Positions 34,670-43,965 of a stretch of DNA of 64,000 nt are shown here, one piece after another. The first letter of the stretch is position 1. Every line of letters begins with the position of its first letter. The position numbers and the translations under genes are program-made. Source of the stretch: Stenotrophomonas sp. SAU14A_NAIMI4_8 (GTDB taxonomy: Bacteria; Pseudomonadota; Gammaproteobacteria; Xanthomonadales; Xanthomonadaceae); assembly GCF_003086695.1 (NCBI RefSeq), contig NZ_CP025999.1, forward strand, positions 1,963,680 to 2,027,679, read 5' to 3'. A model generated the notes under the pieces. That model saw only the letters and a list, made by a program, of their open reading frames with translations, had not been told where the DNA came from and did not search any database.

Positions 34670-37288
34670 GTGCACCGTCTTCCCCTCGCTGTCCGTCTGC
34701 TCCTGCTGCTGTTCGCGCTTGGCAGCTTCCCCGCTTTTGCCGCACCACTGTCGGCGCAGTGGGAATTCCGCATGCTGCCCGGCGATGCGCAGGGCGCCGC
34801 GCACCCCGGCCTTCAACAGTGGCGCGCGGCGCGCGTACCCGGCAGCGTGCATACCGACCTGCTGGCCCATGGCCTGATCCGCGACCCCTACGTGGGCGCG
34901 CCCGAGGCCGAGCTGCAATGGATCGGCCTGGCCGCCTGGGAGTACCGCGCACGCTTCGATGTAGACGCGGCGACCCTGGCCAAGGCGCATGCCGAGCTGC
35001 GTTTCGACGGCCTGGACACTTATGCCGAGGTGCGTTTGAACGGCAAGCCGCTGCTGCGGGCCGACAATGCGCATCGCACCTGGCGTGCAAGCGTGGAAGG
35101 GCGGCTGCGGCCCAGCGGCAATGAACTGCAGATCGTGTTCCGTTCGCCCATCCGCACCCTGCTGCCGGGCGTACAGGCGATGCCGCACAGGATTGCCGGC
35201 AACTATCCCTCGCCCTACGGCGATGAGCCCAAGGACGCGATGGTCGGCAACTTCGCACGCAAGCCGGCCTACCATTTCGGCTGGGACTGGGGGCCGCGTT
35301 ACGTGACCGCCGGTGTCTGGCGTGGCGTCGACCTGCAGGCCTGGGACACGCACCGCCTGACCGATCTGGCCGTGCGTACCGATGCCTTGGACGCGAAACA
35401 GGCGCGGCTGGCCGTGCTGCTGCAGGTGGAGCAGGGCAGTGCCGCCGGCTCGGCCAGGGTGGACGTGGAGGTGCGTGATCCCGACGGCCGCGTTGTGGCC
35501 ACGGTGCAGCGCCCGGTGCTGTTGCAGCCCGGCCAGAACAGCGTGGAGATTCCGGTTGAGCTGGCCGAGCCGCGGCGCTGGTGGCCGGTGGGGCGGGGTG
35601 CGCAGGACCGCTACACGGTGCGCGCGCAGCTGGGCGCTGGCGGCGACCCTACACTCCAGCGCGAGCAGCGCATCGGCCTGCGCACGGTGGAACTGCGCCG
35701 CGAGAAGGACGAGAAGGGCGGGCAGGGTTTCGCCTTCGTCATCAATGGCGTGGAGACTTTCGCCAAGGGCGCCAACGTCATTCCGTTCGATGCGTTCCCG
35801 GCGCGGGTGGATGTGGCGCGCCTGCGCCAGGTGCTGACCGCCGCGCGCGATGCCAACATGAACATGCTGCGCAACTGGGGCGGTGGGTACTACGAGGACG
35901 ACGCGTTCTTTGACATCGCCGACGAGCTCGGTCTGCTGGTCTGGCAGGATTTCATGTTCGGCGGTGGCATGCAGCCCGGTTACGATCCGGCGTTCCGCGC
36001 CAGCGTGGTGGCCGAAGCGCGCGACAACGTGCGGCGCCTGCGCCACCACCCCAGCATCGTGCTGTGGTGTGGCAACAACGAAGAAGAGACGGCCTGGAAG
36101 GATTGGGGCCATGGCCGCGACCTGAAGGCTGCCGACCCGGCATTCGCCGCGCGGGTCTGGCAGGGCTATGTCGATCTGTTCGGCAACGACCTGCGCCAGG
36201 TGGTGGGCGAGGAAGGGCTGGGCGTGCCGTACTGGTCCAGTTCGCCCAGCAACGATCTGGACGAAAAAGCCAACGATTCCACCCGCGGCGACAAGCACTA
36301 CTGGCAGGTCTGGGGCAATCCGGCGCTGCCGGTGCAGGCGTACCTGCACGAGACGCCGCGCTTCATGTCCGAGTACGGCCTGCAGGCCTGGCCGTCGCTG
36401 GCAACGGTGGACCAGATCGCCACGCGCGCCGAACAGCGCATCGACAGCCCGGTCATCCGCGCCCACCAGAAGTTCATGGCCGGCGAGGGCAACAGCCGTC
36501 TGCTGCAGTACATCGAGCGCGGTTACGGCACGCCGAAGGACTTCGCCGATTTCGTCTACCTGAGCCAGGTGATGCAGGCCGATGGCATTGCACTGGCCGC
36601 GTTGCATCATCGCGCATCGCGACCGTACACCATGGGGTCCCTGTACTGGCAGCTCAACGATGTCTGGCCGGGTGCATCGTGGTCCAGCGTGGACTACTTC
36701 GGGCGCTGGAAGGCACTGCATTTCGCTGCGCGTCGTTTCTTCGCGCCGGTCACCCTGGCGGCCCTGCGTGACGAAGGCAGCACCCGCGTGCGCCTGATCA
36801 ACGATGGCGCTGCAGTGGATGCGCGTTGGCGGCTGCGGGTGATGGACGTGGACGGCAAGGTGCTGCGCCGTCGCGAGGCGGCGGTGACGCTGGCTGCCGC
36901 CGGGGTCACCTCGGTGGGCGACTTCGGTGATGCCGAACTACTGGCCGGCGCCGACCCGTCGCGCACCGTGGCGGTGTTCGAACTGCTGCAGGATGGCAAG
37001 GTCAGTGCGCGGCAGGTGGTGGGCTTCGTTGAAGCCAAGGACCAGGCACTGCCGCGGCAGGCGTTGCGGGCCACGCTGGAGATCGAGGGCGATCACTATC
37101 GACTGCGACTGCAGAGCAAGGCGTATGTGCGCGCCGCCTGGATCGACTTCGGTGCGTTGGATGTGCAGGTGGAGGACAACCTGCTGGACGTGCTGCCGGG
37201 CGAGACGCGCGACATCGCCGTGCGCGGCCCGGTGGATCTGGGCGCATTGCGTGCCGCCTTGCAGGTGAAAACCCTCAACGACCGTTGA
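34670..37288 (+). CDS. GH2 exo-beta-mannosidase
   Basis: An 872-residue glycoside hydrolase family 2 enzyme with a signal peptide (residues 1-24, cut near AFAA). Jelly-roll and Ig-like domains (about 25-340) precede the TIM barrel. The acid/base is E471 in WCGNNEEE and the nucleophile is E568 in MSEYGLQAWPS; NMLRNWGGGYYE is typical of beta-mannosidases. It would remove the core beta-mannose from N-glycans or mannans. GTG 34670 follows AGGAG by eight bases. The last 95 bp of the gene are copied in the tandem duplication downstream. It closes the mannose operon. Confidence 0.93.
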   Translation: MHRLPLAVRLLLLLFALGSFPAFAAPLSAQWEFRMLPGDAQGAAHPGLQQWRAARVPGSVHTDLLAHGLIRDPYVGAPEAELQWIGLAAWEYRARFDVDAATLAKAHAELRFDGLDTYAEVRLNGKPLLRADNAHRTWRASVEGRLRPSGNELQIVFRSPIRTLLPGVQAMPHRIAGNYPSPYGDEPKDAMVGNFARKPAYHFGWDWGPRYVTAGVWRGVDLQAWDTHRLTDLAVRTDALDAKQARLAVLLQVEQGSAAGSARVDVEVRDPDGRVVATVQRPVLLQPGQNSVEIPVELAEPRRWWPVGRGAQDRYTVRAQLGAGGDPTLQREQRIGLRTVELRREKDEKGGQGFAFVINGVETFAKGANVIPFDAFPARVDVARLRQVLTAARDANMNMLRNWGGGYYEDDAFFDIADELGLLVWQDFMFGGGMQPGYDPAFRASVVAEARDNVRRLRHHPSIVLWCGNNEEETAWKDWGHGRDLKAADPAFAARVWQGYVDLFGNDLRQVVGEEGLGVPYWSSSPSNDLDEKANDSTRGDKHYWQVWGNPALPVQAYLHETPRFMSEYGLQAWPSLATVDQIATRAEQRIDSPVIRAHQKFMAGEGNSRLLQYIERGYGTPKDFADFVYLSQVMQADGIALAALHHRASRPYTMGSLYWQLNDVWPGASWSSVDYFGRWKALHFAARRFFAPVTLAALRDEGSTRVRLINDGAAVDARWRLRVMDVDGKVLRRREAAVTLAAAGVTSVGDFGDAELLAGADPSRTVAVFELLQDGKVSARQVVGFVEAKDQALPRQALRATLEIEGDHYRLRLQSKAYVRAAWIDFGALDVQVEDNLLDVLPGETRDIAVRGPVDLGALRAALQVKTLNDR

Positions 37289-37723
37289 GGGCGGAACACC
37301 CCGCACGGGTAGGTGCCAACCTTGGTTGGCACACCAGGAGCATGCCAACCAAGGTTGGCATCTACCGATCACCGTTGGGCATACGAATCCCGCTTTGGTA
37401 GGTGCCAACCTTGGTTGGCACATCCAGGAGCATGCCAACCAAGGTTGGCATCTACCGGTGCCGGGCGAGACGCGCGACATCGCCGTGCGCGGCCCGGTGG
37501 ATCTGGGCGCATTGCGTGCCGCCTTGCAGGTGAAAACCCTCAACGACCGTTGAGGGCGGAACACCCCGCACGGGTAGGTGCCAACCTTGGTTGGCACACC
37601 AGGAGCATGCCAACCAAGGTTGGCATCTACCGATCACCGTTGGGCATACGAATCCCGCTTTGGTAGGTGCCAACCTTGGTTGGCACATCCAGGAGCATGC
37701 CAACCAAGGTTGGCATCTACCGG
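37194..37723. repeat. 265-bp tandem duplication of the GH2 3' end plus REP array
   Basis: 37194-37458 is repeated at 37459-37723 with no difference that I could see. Each unit contains the last 95 bp of the GH2 gene and four SMAG units of the TGCCAACCTTGGTTGGCA class, alternating in direction (in the first copy starting near 37309, 37344, 37398 and 37433). One more unit lies at about 37736-37760. The duplication fills most of the 480-bp gap to mtnC. Confidence 0.9.
37459..37553 (+). pseudogene. Duplicated 3' fragment of the GH2 beta-mannosidase gene
   Basis: This second copy of the GH2 tail encodes PGETRDIAVRGPVDLGAL and the rest of the C-terminus up to the same TGA. It lacks a start codon and ribosome site of its own; upstream in frame there is only REP sequence. 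It is a dead fragment from the tandem duplication. Confidence 0.85.
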
Positions 37724-37769
37724 GGACTTCGGGCGCATGCCAACCTTGGTTGGCATCTGCCCTCTGCAG

Positions 37770-38465
37770 TTACAGCTGGATCTGCTGGAAATTCTCGACC
37801 CGCTCGTGGCCGTTGGCGGCCTGGCCGGTACGCGGCAGCGGGTAATCGTCCAGGCGATCGATCAGGCGGGTCTGCAGCCCGGCCTCGCGCGCGGCGTCCA
37901 GCTCTTCCACCACATCGGACAGGAACAGGATCTCGCCGGCCGGCACGCCAATGGACTGCACGATGCGGCGGTAGCTGTCGGCCTCACGCTTGCCGCCCAC
38001 TTCGGTATCGAACCAGCCCGACACCAGCGGGCTCAGGTCGCCTGCGTCGCTGAAACCGAAGAACAGCTTCTGCGCCGGCACCGAGCCGGACGAATACACG
38101 TACAGCGGCAGGCCCGAGGCGTGCCAGCCCTTCAGCACCGGCGCCACTTCGGGGTAGAAGTGGGCGGTGTAGTCGCCGCGGCGGTAGCCGGTATCCCAGA
38201 TCACGCCCTGCAGCGCCTTCAATGCGGTGTGCTTGCGGTCCTGGTCGATCCAGCCCTGCAGCGTTTCCACCACCAGGCTGTCCTGGCAGGCGCCGCCGAT
38301 CTCGGTGGCCACCGCATCCAGCCAGCGGCGGATCTCCGGTTGCTGGCCGTGCTCGGCCACGAACGCCGGCAGGGCTTGGCGGGCGTAGGGGAACAGCACG
38401 TTCTTGACGAACGAAATGCTGCTGGTGGTGCCTTCGATATCGGTCAGGATGACGCGGGGCTGCAT
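37770..38465 (-). CDS. mtnC: Acireductone synthase (enolase-phosphatase E1)
   Basis: A 231-residue HAD-family enzyme of methionine salvage that converts diketo-methylthiopentyl-1-phosphate to acireductone. The nucleophile motif is [16 protein letters not shown] (residues 6-21), then [17 protein letters not shown] and [16 protein letters not shown], which bind phosphate and Mg2+. It begins only three bases after the mtnD stop and is the last gene of the mtnB-mtnD-mtnC set. Confidence 0.95.
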   Translation of the reverse strand: MQPRVILTDIEGTTSSISFVKNVLFPYARQALPAFVAEHGQQPEIRRWLDAVATEIGGACQDSLVVETLQGWIDQDRKHTALKALQGVIWDTGYRRGDYTAHFYPEVAPVLKGWHASGLPLYVYSSGSVPAQKLFFGFSDAGDLSPLVSGWFDTEVGGKREADSYRRIVQSIGVPAGEILFLSDVVEELDAAREAGLQTRLIDRLDDYPLPRTGQAANGHERVENFQQIQL

Positions 38466-38468
38466 GGA

Positions 38469-39026
38469 TCAGGACGCCTGGGTAGGAATGTAACGCGGGA
38501 ATTTCTGCGCGATGTCGGTGCCGGTGAAATGACCGACCCAGCCATCCGGCTCGGTGAAGAAACGGATCGCCACGAAGCTGGGCTCATCGCCCATGTCGAA
38601 CCAGTGCGTGGTGCCATCGGGCACCGCGATCAGGTCGTCCTTCACGCATTCGATCTCGTACACCTTGTCGCCCACGTGCAGGGTGAACAGGCCGGAGCCG
38701 GCGACGAAGAAACGCACCTCGTCTTCCTTGTGGAAGTGCTCGTCGAGGAACTTCTTGCGCAGTTCGGCGCGGTTCGGGTTGTCCGGGGCGATCGAGGCCA
38801 CGTCCACGCTCTTGAAGCCGCGCTCGGCCACCAGGCGGTCGATGTCGGCGCGGTAGGCGGCGAACACCTCATCCTGGCTGGCGCCGGGGGCAACCGGCGC
38901 GGCGGCCTGCCAGCGCTCGAAGGTAACGCCGATCTTCTGCAGTTCGGCAGCGATGACCGCGCCGTCCTGGGTATCCAGCAGCGGCGAGTCGGGGCGGGTG
39001 TCGTCGTAGATGCGCAGTCGGCTCAT
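38469..39026 (-). CDS. mtnD: Acireductone dioxygenase
   Basis: A 185-residue cupin that oxidises acireductone. With Fe2+ it yields the methionine precursor ketomethylthiobutyrate; with Ni2+ it yields methylthiopropionate and CO. The metal ligands lie in [18 protein letters not shown] (H-x-H-x4-E) and the later His in [11 protein letters not shown] 39026 gives the usual start MSRLRIYDD. It lies between mtnB (92 bp upstream) and mtnC. Confidence 0.95.
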   Translation of the reverse strand: MSRLRIYDDTRPDSPLLDTQDGAVIAAELQKIGVTFERWQAAAPVAPGASQDEVFAAYRADIDRLVAERGFKSVDVASIAPDNPNRAELRKKFLDEHFHKEDEVRFFVAGSGLFTLHVGDKVYEIECVKDDLIAVPDGTTHWFDMGDEPSFVAIRFFTEPDGWVGHFTGTDIAQKFPRYIPTQAS

Positions 39027-39118
39027 GGCGGCAGCTTGAACATTCCGGGGGAAAGACAGGGTAGCAGGGTGCAGGCGGCGGCCAGATGGCCAATGGGCAT
39101 GTGCCTGTGCGCGATGGT

Positions 39119-39760
39119 TCAGCCGCGCAGCTTGCGCAGTTCCAGTTCGCAGTGCAGCAGGAACTCGAAGGCTTCCATGTGGCGGCGCGCTTCGGCCATG
39201 TCGCGGCCCCAGGCGTACAGGCCGTGGCCGTCGATCAGGTAGCCCCACAGCGGCTGGCGGTCCAGCAGGTCATCGACCTGGGCCGAGAGCACGTTCATGT
39301 CCTGGGTATTGGCGAACACCGGGATGTCGATGGCCATTTCGTGGGTGCTGTTGCCGGCGAAGGCCTTCAGCAGCTCGTAGCCTTCCACCCGGATGTGGCG
39401 CTGCGGGGCATACAGGCGCGAGGCGATGGTCTGTACCGGGGAGTGGGTGTGCAGCACGCAGCCCACGTCGGGGAAGCGGCGATACAGCTGGGTGTGCAGC
39501 AGGGTTTCGGCGGACGGGCGCAGCGGGCGGCCGACGGCCTGGCCGTCGAAATCCACCACCATGATGTCGTCCTCGATCAGGCGGCCCTTGTCCTTGCCCG
39601 AGACGGTGATCGCGGCGTGGCGGTCGTCCAGGCGGTGGGAGAAGTTGCTGCTGGTGGCCGGGGTCCAGCCGGCCTGGGCCAGTTCGCGGACGTTGTCGAT
39701 CAGCAGCTGGGCCAGTTCGCTCAGGCGCGCGGTGTCGTAGGGGAAGGTGGGGGCGTTCAT
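39119..39760 (-). CDS. mtnB: Methylthioribulose-1-phosphate dehydratase
   Basis: A 213-residue class II aldolase-fold enzyme, first of the three salvage genes here. Zn-binding residues lie in [17 protein letters not shown] and in [29 protein letters not shown] is the substrate loop. ATG 39760 is chosen because upstream sequence in the frame is the palindromic element. mtnA and a nucleosidase or phosphorylase are not in the window, so the earlier steps are encoded elsewhere. Confidence 0.94.
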   Translation of the reverse strand: MNAPTFPYDTARLSELAQLLIDNVRELAQAGWTPATSSNFSHRLDDRHAAITVSGKDKGRLIEDDIMVVDFDGQAVGRPLRPSAETLLHTQLYRRFPDVGCVLHTHSPVQTIASRLYAPQRHIRVEGYELLKAFAGNSTHEMAIDIPVFANTQDMNVLSAQVDDLLDRQPLWGYLIDGHGLYAWGRDMAEARRHMEAFEFLLHCELELRKLRG

Positions 39761-39833
39761 GCGGGTGATTTTACTGGATTCGGCCAACGGCTGAGCCCCT
39801 CGTGGTTGGGTCGCCGTTCTGATTCCCTGGGTT

Positions 39834-40016
39834 GGCCGGGCGGGGTGGGCTGGCGGGACACGCCGTAAATCCGTCCATGGAGGCTCGTAGGCGCCTTGCT
39901 CGCGCGCGCAATCCTGCGCGCCCGGCAAGACCGGGGTTGGGCGTCCTGCCCAACCCGCCCGAGGCATGCCTCGGGCCCATGGCGCGTGCGGTCCCGCCAG
40001 CCCACCCCGCCCGGCC
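39834..40016. repeat. Composite large palindromic element, copy 4
   Basis: Perfect 26-nt arms at 39834-39859 and 39991-40016 start with GGCCGGGCGGGGTGGG. The interior keeps the conserved block CGCCGTAAATCCGTCC, then ATGGAGGCTCGTAGGCGCC, and carries further hairpins (for example GGGTTGGGC-GTC-CTGCCCAACCC near 39934-39957). Orientation matches copy 2. The short flanking hairpin of the other copies is not seen. The rest of the 404-bp gap (39761-40164) holds two SMAG units. Confidence 0.75.
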
Positions 40017-40095
40017 ACGGACAGGTTCCGTGCGCGCCAGCCACGGAGTGAAGAGGGAAGAGCGGAAAGCGGGTCGCGGCGCTGCGCTTGCTCGC

Positions 40096-40168
40096 AGCCG
40101 AGCATGGCTCGGCTCTACAGGAGCATCGTTCGTCGGACAGCGTTCATCCACGCATGGCGTGGATCTAC
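40096..40168. repeat. Two SMAG-type REP units; the second supplies a stop codon
   Basis: 40096-40118 (AGCCGAGCATGGCTCGGCT stem) and 40146-40168 (ATCCACGCATGGCGTGGAT stem), both with GTAG on the minus strand. The second reaches into the permease gene: its GTAG at 40168-40165 gives the TAG stop codon of that gene. Confidence 0.85.
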
Positions 40169-41589
40169 CCCCGCAGGCGGCTGTGCTTGAAGCCGTAGCC
40201 GAAATAGATCACGAAGCCGACGACGGTCCACACGCCCATCAGCATCCAGTTGTGCAGCGTCATCGCCGACAGCAGTGCCAGGCAGCTGATCACGCCCAGA
40301 CTGCAGACCAGCCAGGCCGCCGGAATGCGGAACGGGCGCGGCAGGTCCGGCTGGGTGCGGCGCAGGATCAGCACGCCGGCACACACCGCTGCGAAGGCGA
40401 TCAGCGTACCCATCGAGGTCAGCTCGCCCAGGATATCCAGCGGGAACAGCGCCGCCAGCAGGGCGATGCCGATGCCGGTGATGACCGTATTGATGTGCGG
40501 GGTGCGGTACTTCGGGTGGATCTTGGTGAACACCGGCGGCAGCAGGCCATCGCGGCCCATGATCATGAAGATGCGCGGCTGGCCGATCACCATCACCAGC
40601 ACCACCGAGGCCAGGCCGATCAGGGCGCCCACTTCCACCACCCAGCGCAGCCAGCCCAGCTGCGGATGCGCGGCCACGGCGGTCACCACCGGTTCGTCGG
40701 TGCCCAGCAGCTGGAACGGCACCAGGCCGGTCATCACCGCGGCCATGGCGATGTACAGCACGGTGCAGATCACCAGCGACAGCATCATGCCGATCGGCAT
40801 GTCGCGCTGAGGGCGGTGCGATTCCTGCGCGGCCACCGACACAGCCTCGAAACCGATGTAGGCGAAGAACACCATGGCCGCGCCGCGCAGCACGCCTTCC
40901 ATGCCGTACTTGCCCGGGCCTTCGTTGGCCGGAATGAACGGGGTCCAGTTGCTGGTGTCCACGTACTTCCAGCCGACCACGATCACCAGCACGATCAGGC
41001 CGGTCTTGAGGATGACCATGGCCATGTTCATCGCCGAAGACTTGCTGATGCCCACGTAGCACAGCCAGGTGAGCAGCAGCACCAGGATGGCGGCGGGAAT
41101 GTTGGCGATCGCACCGGTCGGGCGTAGCTGCGCGTCCAGCGGCGCGCTGACCAGCGCGGCCGGTAGATGGATGTCGAACTGACTGAGGAAGCTGAGGAAG
41201 TAGCCGGTCCAGCTGACCGCCACCGCCGAGGCCGACACGCCGTATTCCAGCACCAGCATCCAGCCGATGAACCAGGCCGAGAGCTCGCCGAAGGTGGCGT
41301 AGGTGTAGGTGTAGGCGCTGCCGGACACCGGCACCATCGCGGCGAACTCGGCATAGGCCAGGGCGCAGAACGCGCAGCAGATCGCGGCCAGCACGAACGA
41401 CAGCATGATGGCCGGGCCGGCGTGGTTGGCCGCGGCCTGGCCGGTGATGACGAAGATGCCGCCGCCGATCACCGCGCCGATGCCCAGCGCGGTCAGGCCC
41501 CAGGGGCCCAGGTGGCGGCGCAGGCTCAGCCCGTTGGCGTCTTCATGGGCGGCATGCGGATGCTTGGTGGCCCACAGTTGCTTGAACAT
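40165..41589 (-). CDS. APC-family amino acid permease (copy A)
   Basis: A 474-residue transporter with about twelve helices. The first helix has the APC signature GLTALGIGAVIGGGIFVITGQAAANHAGPA. VFFAYIGFEAVSVAAQES in helix 6 is typical of the cationic amino acid transporter branch. It is clearly paralogous to the next gene upstream in transcription, with shared motifs such as GQAAANHAGPA and VPVSGSAY. The TAG stop is provided by a REP unit, so the last codons may have changed on insertion. Substrate unknown. Confidence 0.9.
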   Translation of the reverse strand: MFKQLWATKHPHAAHEDANGLSLRRHLGPWGLTALGIGAVIGGGIFVITGQAAANHAGPAIMLSFVLAAICCAFCALAYAEFAAMVPVSGSAYTYTYATFGELSAWFIGWMLVLEYGVSASAVAVSWTGYFLSFLSQFDIHLPAALVSAPLDAQLRPTGAIANIPAAILVLLLTWLCYVGISKSSAMNMAMVILKTGLIVLVIVVGWKYVDTSNWTPFIPANEGPGKYGMEGVLRGAAMVFFAYIGFEAVSVAAQESHRPQRDMPIGMMLSLVICTVLYIAMAAVMTGLVPFQLLGTDEPVVTAVAAHPQLGWLRWVVEVGALIGLASVVLVMVIGQPRIFMIMGRDGLLPPVFTKIHPKYRTPHINTVITGIGIALLAALFPLDILGELTSMGTLIAFAAVCAGVLILRRTQPDLPRPFRIPAAWLVCSLGVISCLALLSAMTLHNWMLMGVWTVVGFVIYFGYGFKHSRLRG

Positions 41590-41639
41590 GTGTGTCGGTC
41601 TTGTCGAAGCGCCGTTCGAGGCGGCGCGGGGGAAAACGG

Positions 41640-41664
41640 ACGGGCCGGCGCAGGGCCGGCCCGT
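41640..41664 (-). terminator. Probable terminator between the two permease genes
   Basis: ACGGGCCGGC (41640-41649) pairs perfectly with GCCGGCCCGT (41655-41664). Read on the minus strand, the stem follows the copy B stop by eight bases and is trailed by CCGTTTTCC, a short U-run. This suggests the two permeases are at least partly separate transcripts. Confidence 0.6.
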
Positions 41665-41671
41665 AGGGGGA

Positions 41672-43147
41672 TCAGGGCGACTTGGCCAGCTTGCTGTTGC
41701 GCATGCCGTAACCCAGGTAGATCAGCATGCCCAGCACGGTCCAGCCGACGAACAGGTGCCAATGCACCACGAACGCCTGCCAGAACAGGAACAGGCAGGT
41801 GGCCGCACCCAGCGGGCAGATGATCCACACCGCCGGCACGCGGAACGGGCGATGCAGTTCCGGGCGGCTGTAGCGCAGCACCAGCACGCCGATGCAGACG
41901 GTGGCGAAGGCCAGCAGGGTGCCCATCGATACCAGTTCGCCCAGCACGTTCAGCGGCACCAGGCCGGCCAGCGCGGCGGCGATGACGCCGACCACGATCG
42001 TGGCCCAGTAGGGCGTGCGGAAGCGGGCATGCACCTTGCCGAAGAACTTCGGCAGCAGGCCGTCGCGCGAGATCGTGTAGGCGATGCGGGTCTGGCCCAT
42101 CATCATCACCAGCACCACCGAGGACAGGCCGGCGATGGCGCCGATCTCGACGAAGGTCTTCAGCCAGGCCAGGGTCGGGTAGGGTTCCAGCGCGGTAGCC
42201 ACCGGCTTGTCGGTGCCCAGCAGGTGGTACGGCATCATGCCGGTCAGCACCGCACAGACGATGATGTAGACCACGGTGCACACGGCCAGCGAACCGAGCA
42301 GCCCGATCGGCATGTTGCGCTGCGGGTCCTTGGTTTCACCGGCGGCGGTGGAGACCGCATCGAAGCCGATGTAGGCGAAGAACACGATGGTGGCCGCGCG
42401 GAAGATGCCACTCCAGCCGAACTCACCCGGCACGCCGGTGTTTTCCGGAATGAACGGCTGCCAGTTGGCCGGGTCGACATGGGCCGCGCCGATGCCGATG
42501 AACAGGCAGATGACGGTGACCTTGATCGCCACGATGATCGCGTTGACGAACGCGGACTGGGTCACGCCCACGTACAGCAGGCCCGACACGGCCGCCACGA
42601 TCAGCACCGCCGGCAGGTTGAACAGCTTGCCCGACGATACGAATTCGCTGCCGGTCCAGGCGATGGGCGCGGCGCTGAGCAGGTCCGGGAACGGCATGTG
42701 CAGGGTGGTGGTGATGAAGCTGATCAGGTACGCCGACCAGCCCACGGCCACCGAGGCCGAGGCGAACAGGTATTCCAGCACCAGGCACCAGCCGATGAAC
42801 CAGGCCATGCCTTCGCCCAGGGTGGCGTAGGAATAGGAATAGGCGCTGCCGGACACCGGCATCATCGCGGCGAATTCGGCGTAGCACAGGCCCGCCAGGG
42901 CACAGGCGAAGCCGGCCAGCACGAACGACAGCATCACCGCCGGGCCGGCGTGGTTGGCCGCGGCCTGGCCGGTGAGCACGAAGATACCTGCGCCGATCAC
43001 CGCACCTACGCCCAGCAGGATGAGGTGTTTAGCCGTGAGGGTCCGTTTCAACGTGGCTTCGCCGTCCAGGCTGCCTTCGATGGGTTCGCCAGCATCGACG
43101 TGCCCGGCCGGTTGTACCGGCTTGACCCTCAACAGAGCTTTCAGCAT
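41672..43147 (-). CDS. APC-family amino acid permease (copy B)
   Basis: A 491-residue twelve-helix transporter of the same branch as its neighbour. It shows LILLGVGAVIGAGIFVLTGQ, VSGSAYSYSYATLGE and FFAYIGFDAVSTAAGETKDP in the same places. ATG 43147 gives a soluble N-terminal stretch of about 40 residues, longer than in copy A. The pair arose by gene duplication; the identity is moderate, so the event is old. The substrate is not evident. Confidence 0.9.
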   Translation of the reverse strand: MLKALLRVKPVQPAGHVDAGEPIEGSLDGEATLKRTLTAKHLILLGVGAVIGAGIFVLTGQAAANHAGPAVMLSFVLAGFACALAGLCYAEFAAMMPVSGSAYSYSYATLGEGMAWFIGWCLVLEYLFASASVAVGWSAYLISFITTTLHMPFPDLLSAAPIAWTGSEFVSSGKLFNLPAVLIVAAVSGLLYVGVTQSAFVNAIIVAIKVTVICLFIGIGAAHVDPANWQPFIPENTGVPGEFGWSGIFRAATIVFFAYIGFDAVSTAAGETKDPQRNMPIGLLGSLAVCTVVYIIVCAVLTGMMPYHLLGTDKPVATALEPYPTLAWLKTFVEIGAIAGLSSVVLVMMMGQTRIAYTISRDGLLPKFFGKVHARFRTPYWATIVVGVIAAALAGLVPLNVLGELVSMGTLLAFATVCIGVLVLRYSRPELHRPFRVPAVWIICPLGAATCLFLFWQAFVVHWHLFVGWTVLGMLIYLGYGMRNSKLAKSP

Positions 43148-43325
43148 GCAGAACTTTCCTGATGATCGGATTGGGAGGGCTGCCGATACGTTGCCGGCGG
43201 CCTGGAATGGTGAAGGCCGTGCGAACGGCCCGCTGTACCTTAGCCAAAGCTGAAGCCACCGCACAAGCGCAATCGCAACAATGCGCGGCGATAATGGCCG
43301 ATGTTTTCCAGATCGCCCCGCATTC

Positions 43326-43895
43326 ATGAACGAATCCGTCCAATCCCTTGCCGTGCTTGATGATCGGCTGCGCAGCCTGCTGCAGGACTATGCCGGCCGG
43401 GAGCCGTCCCACGGCGAGCTGGCTGCCGAATTCGGCACATTGCTGGACGATCCGGAAGATCCGTTCCGTCGCGAGCGCCTGGCCGGGCATTTCACCGCCA
43501 GCTGCTGGCTGGTCAGCGCCGATGGCCAGCGCGTGCTGCTGACCCACCACCGCAAGCTGCAGCGTTGGCTGCAGCTGGGCGGGCATGCTGATGGCAACCG
43601 CGACCTGGCCCACGTGGCGCTGAAGGAAGGCGAGGAGGAGTCGGGCCTGACCGGCCTGGTGCTGGAAGACCCGGCCATCTTCGACCTGGACAAGCACTGG
43701 ATTCCCGAACGCAAGGACGTGCCGGGGCATTGGCATTACGACGTGCGTTTCGTCATCCGTGCGCTGGGCGGTGAAGCCTTCGTGCTGAGCGAGGAATCGT
43801 TGGCGCTGGCCTGGCGGCCGGTGGCCGAGGTCGCGGCAGATCCGCAATCGGACGCATCGATGCAGCGCATGGCGCGCCGGTGGTTGGCGCGTTGA
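43326..43895 (+). CDS. Nudix-domain hydrolase with a modified Nudix box
   Basis: A 189-residue protein. An N-terminal helical part (about 1-55) precedes the Nudix fold. The box reads GHADGNRDLAHVALKEGEEESGL, given here as G-x5-R-x7-K-E-x2-E-E-x-G-L. The first Glu of the usual G-x5-E-x7-R-E-U-x-E-E-x-G-U is Arg and the Arg is Lys; the metal-binding E-x2-E-E core is kept. Activity on a nucleoside diphosphate derivative is likely, but the substrate is unknown. It is divergent from permease copy B (178-bp gap). Confidence 0.82.
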   Translation: MNESVQSLAVLDDRLRSLLQDYAGREPSHGELAAEFGTLLDDPEDPFRRERLAGHFTASCWLVSADGQRVLLTHHRKLQRWLQLGGHADGNRDLAHVALKEGEEESGLTGLVLEDPAIFDLDKHWIPERKDVPGHWHYDVRFVIRALGGEAFVLSEESLALAWRPVAEVAADPQSDASMQRMARRWLAR

Positions 43896-43902
43896 TGCAT
43901 TC

Positions 43903-43950
43903 CGCCGGGCATGGCCCGGCGCTACCGGTAGATCCACGCCATGCGTGGAT
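43903..43950. repeat. SMAG-type REP pair of two different stem classes
   Basis: 43903-43925 (GCCGGGCATGGCCCGGC stem, inverted) is followed two bases later by 43928-43950 (ATCCACGCCATGCGTGGAT stem, direct). The pair lies between the convergent Nudix and serA genes. Two classes joined tail to head show that pairs are not always formed from one subtype. Confidence 0.85.
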
Positions 43951-43965
43951 GGCGCGGTGCCAGGG

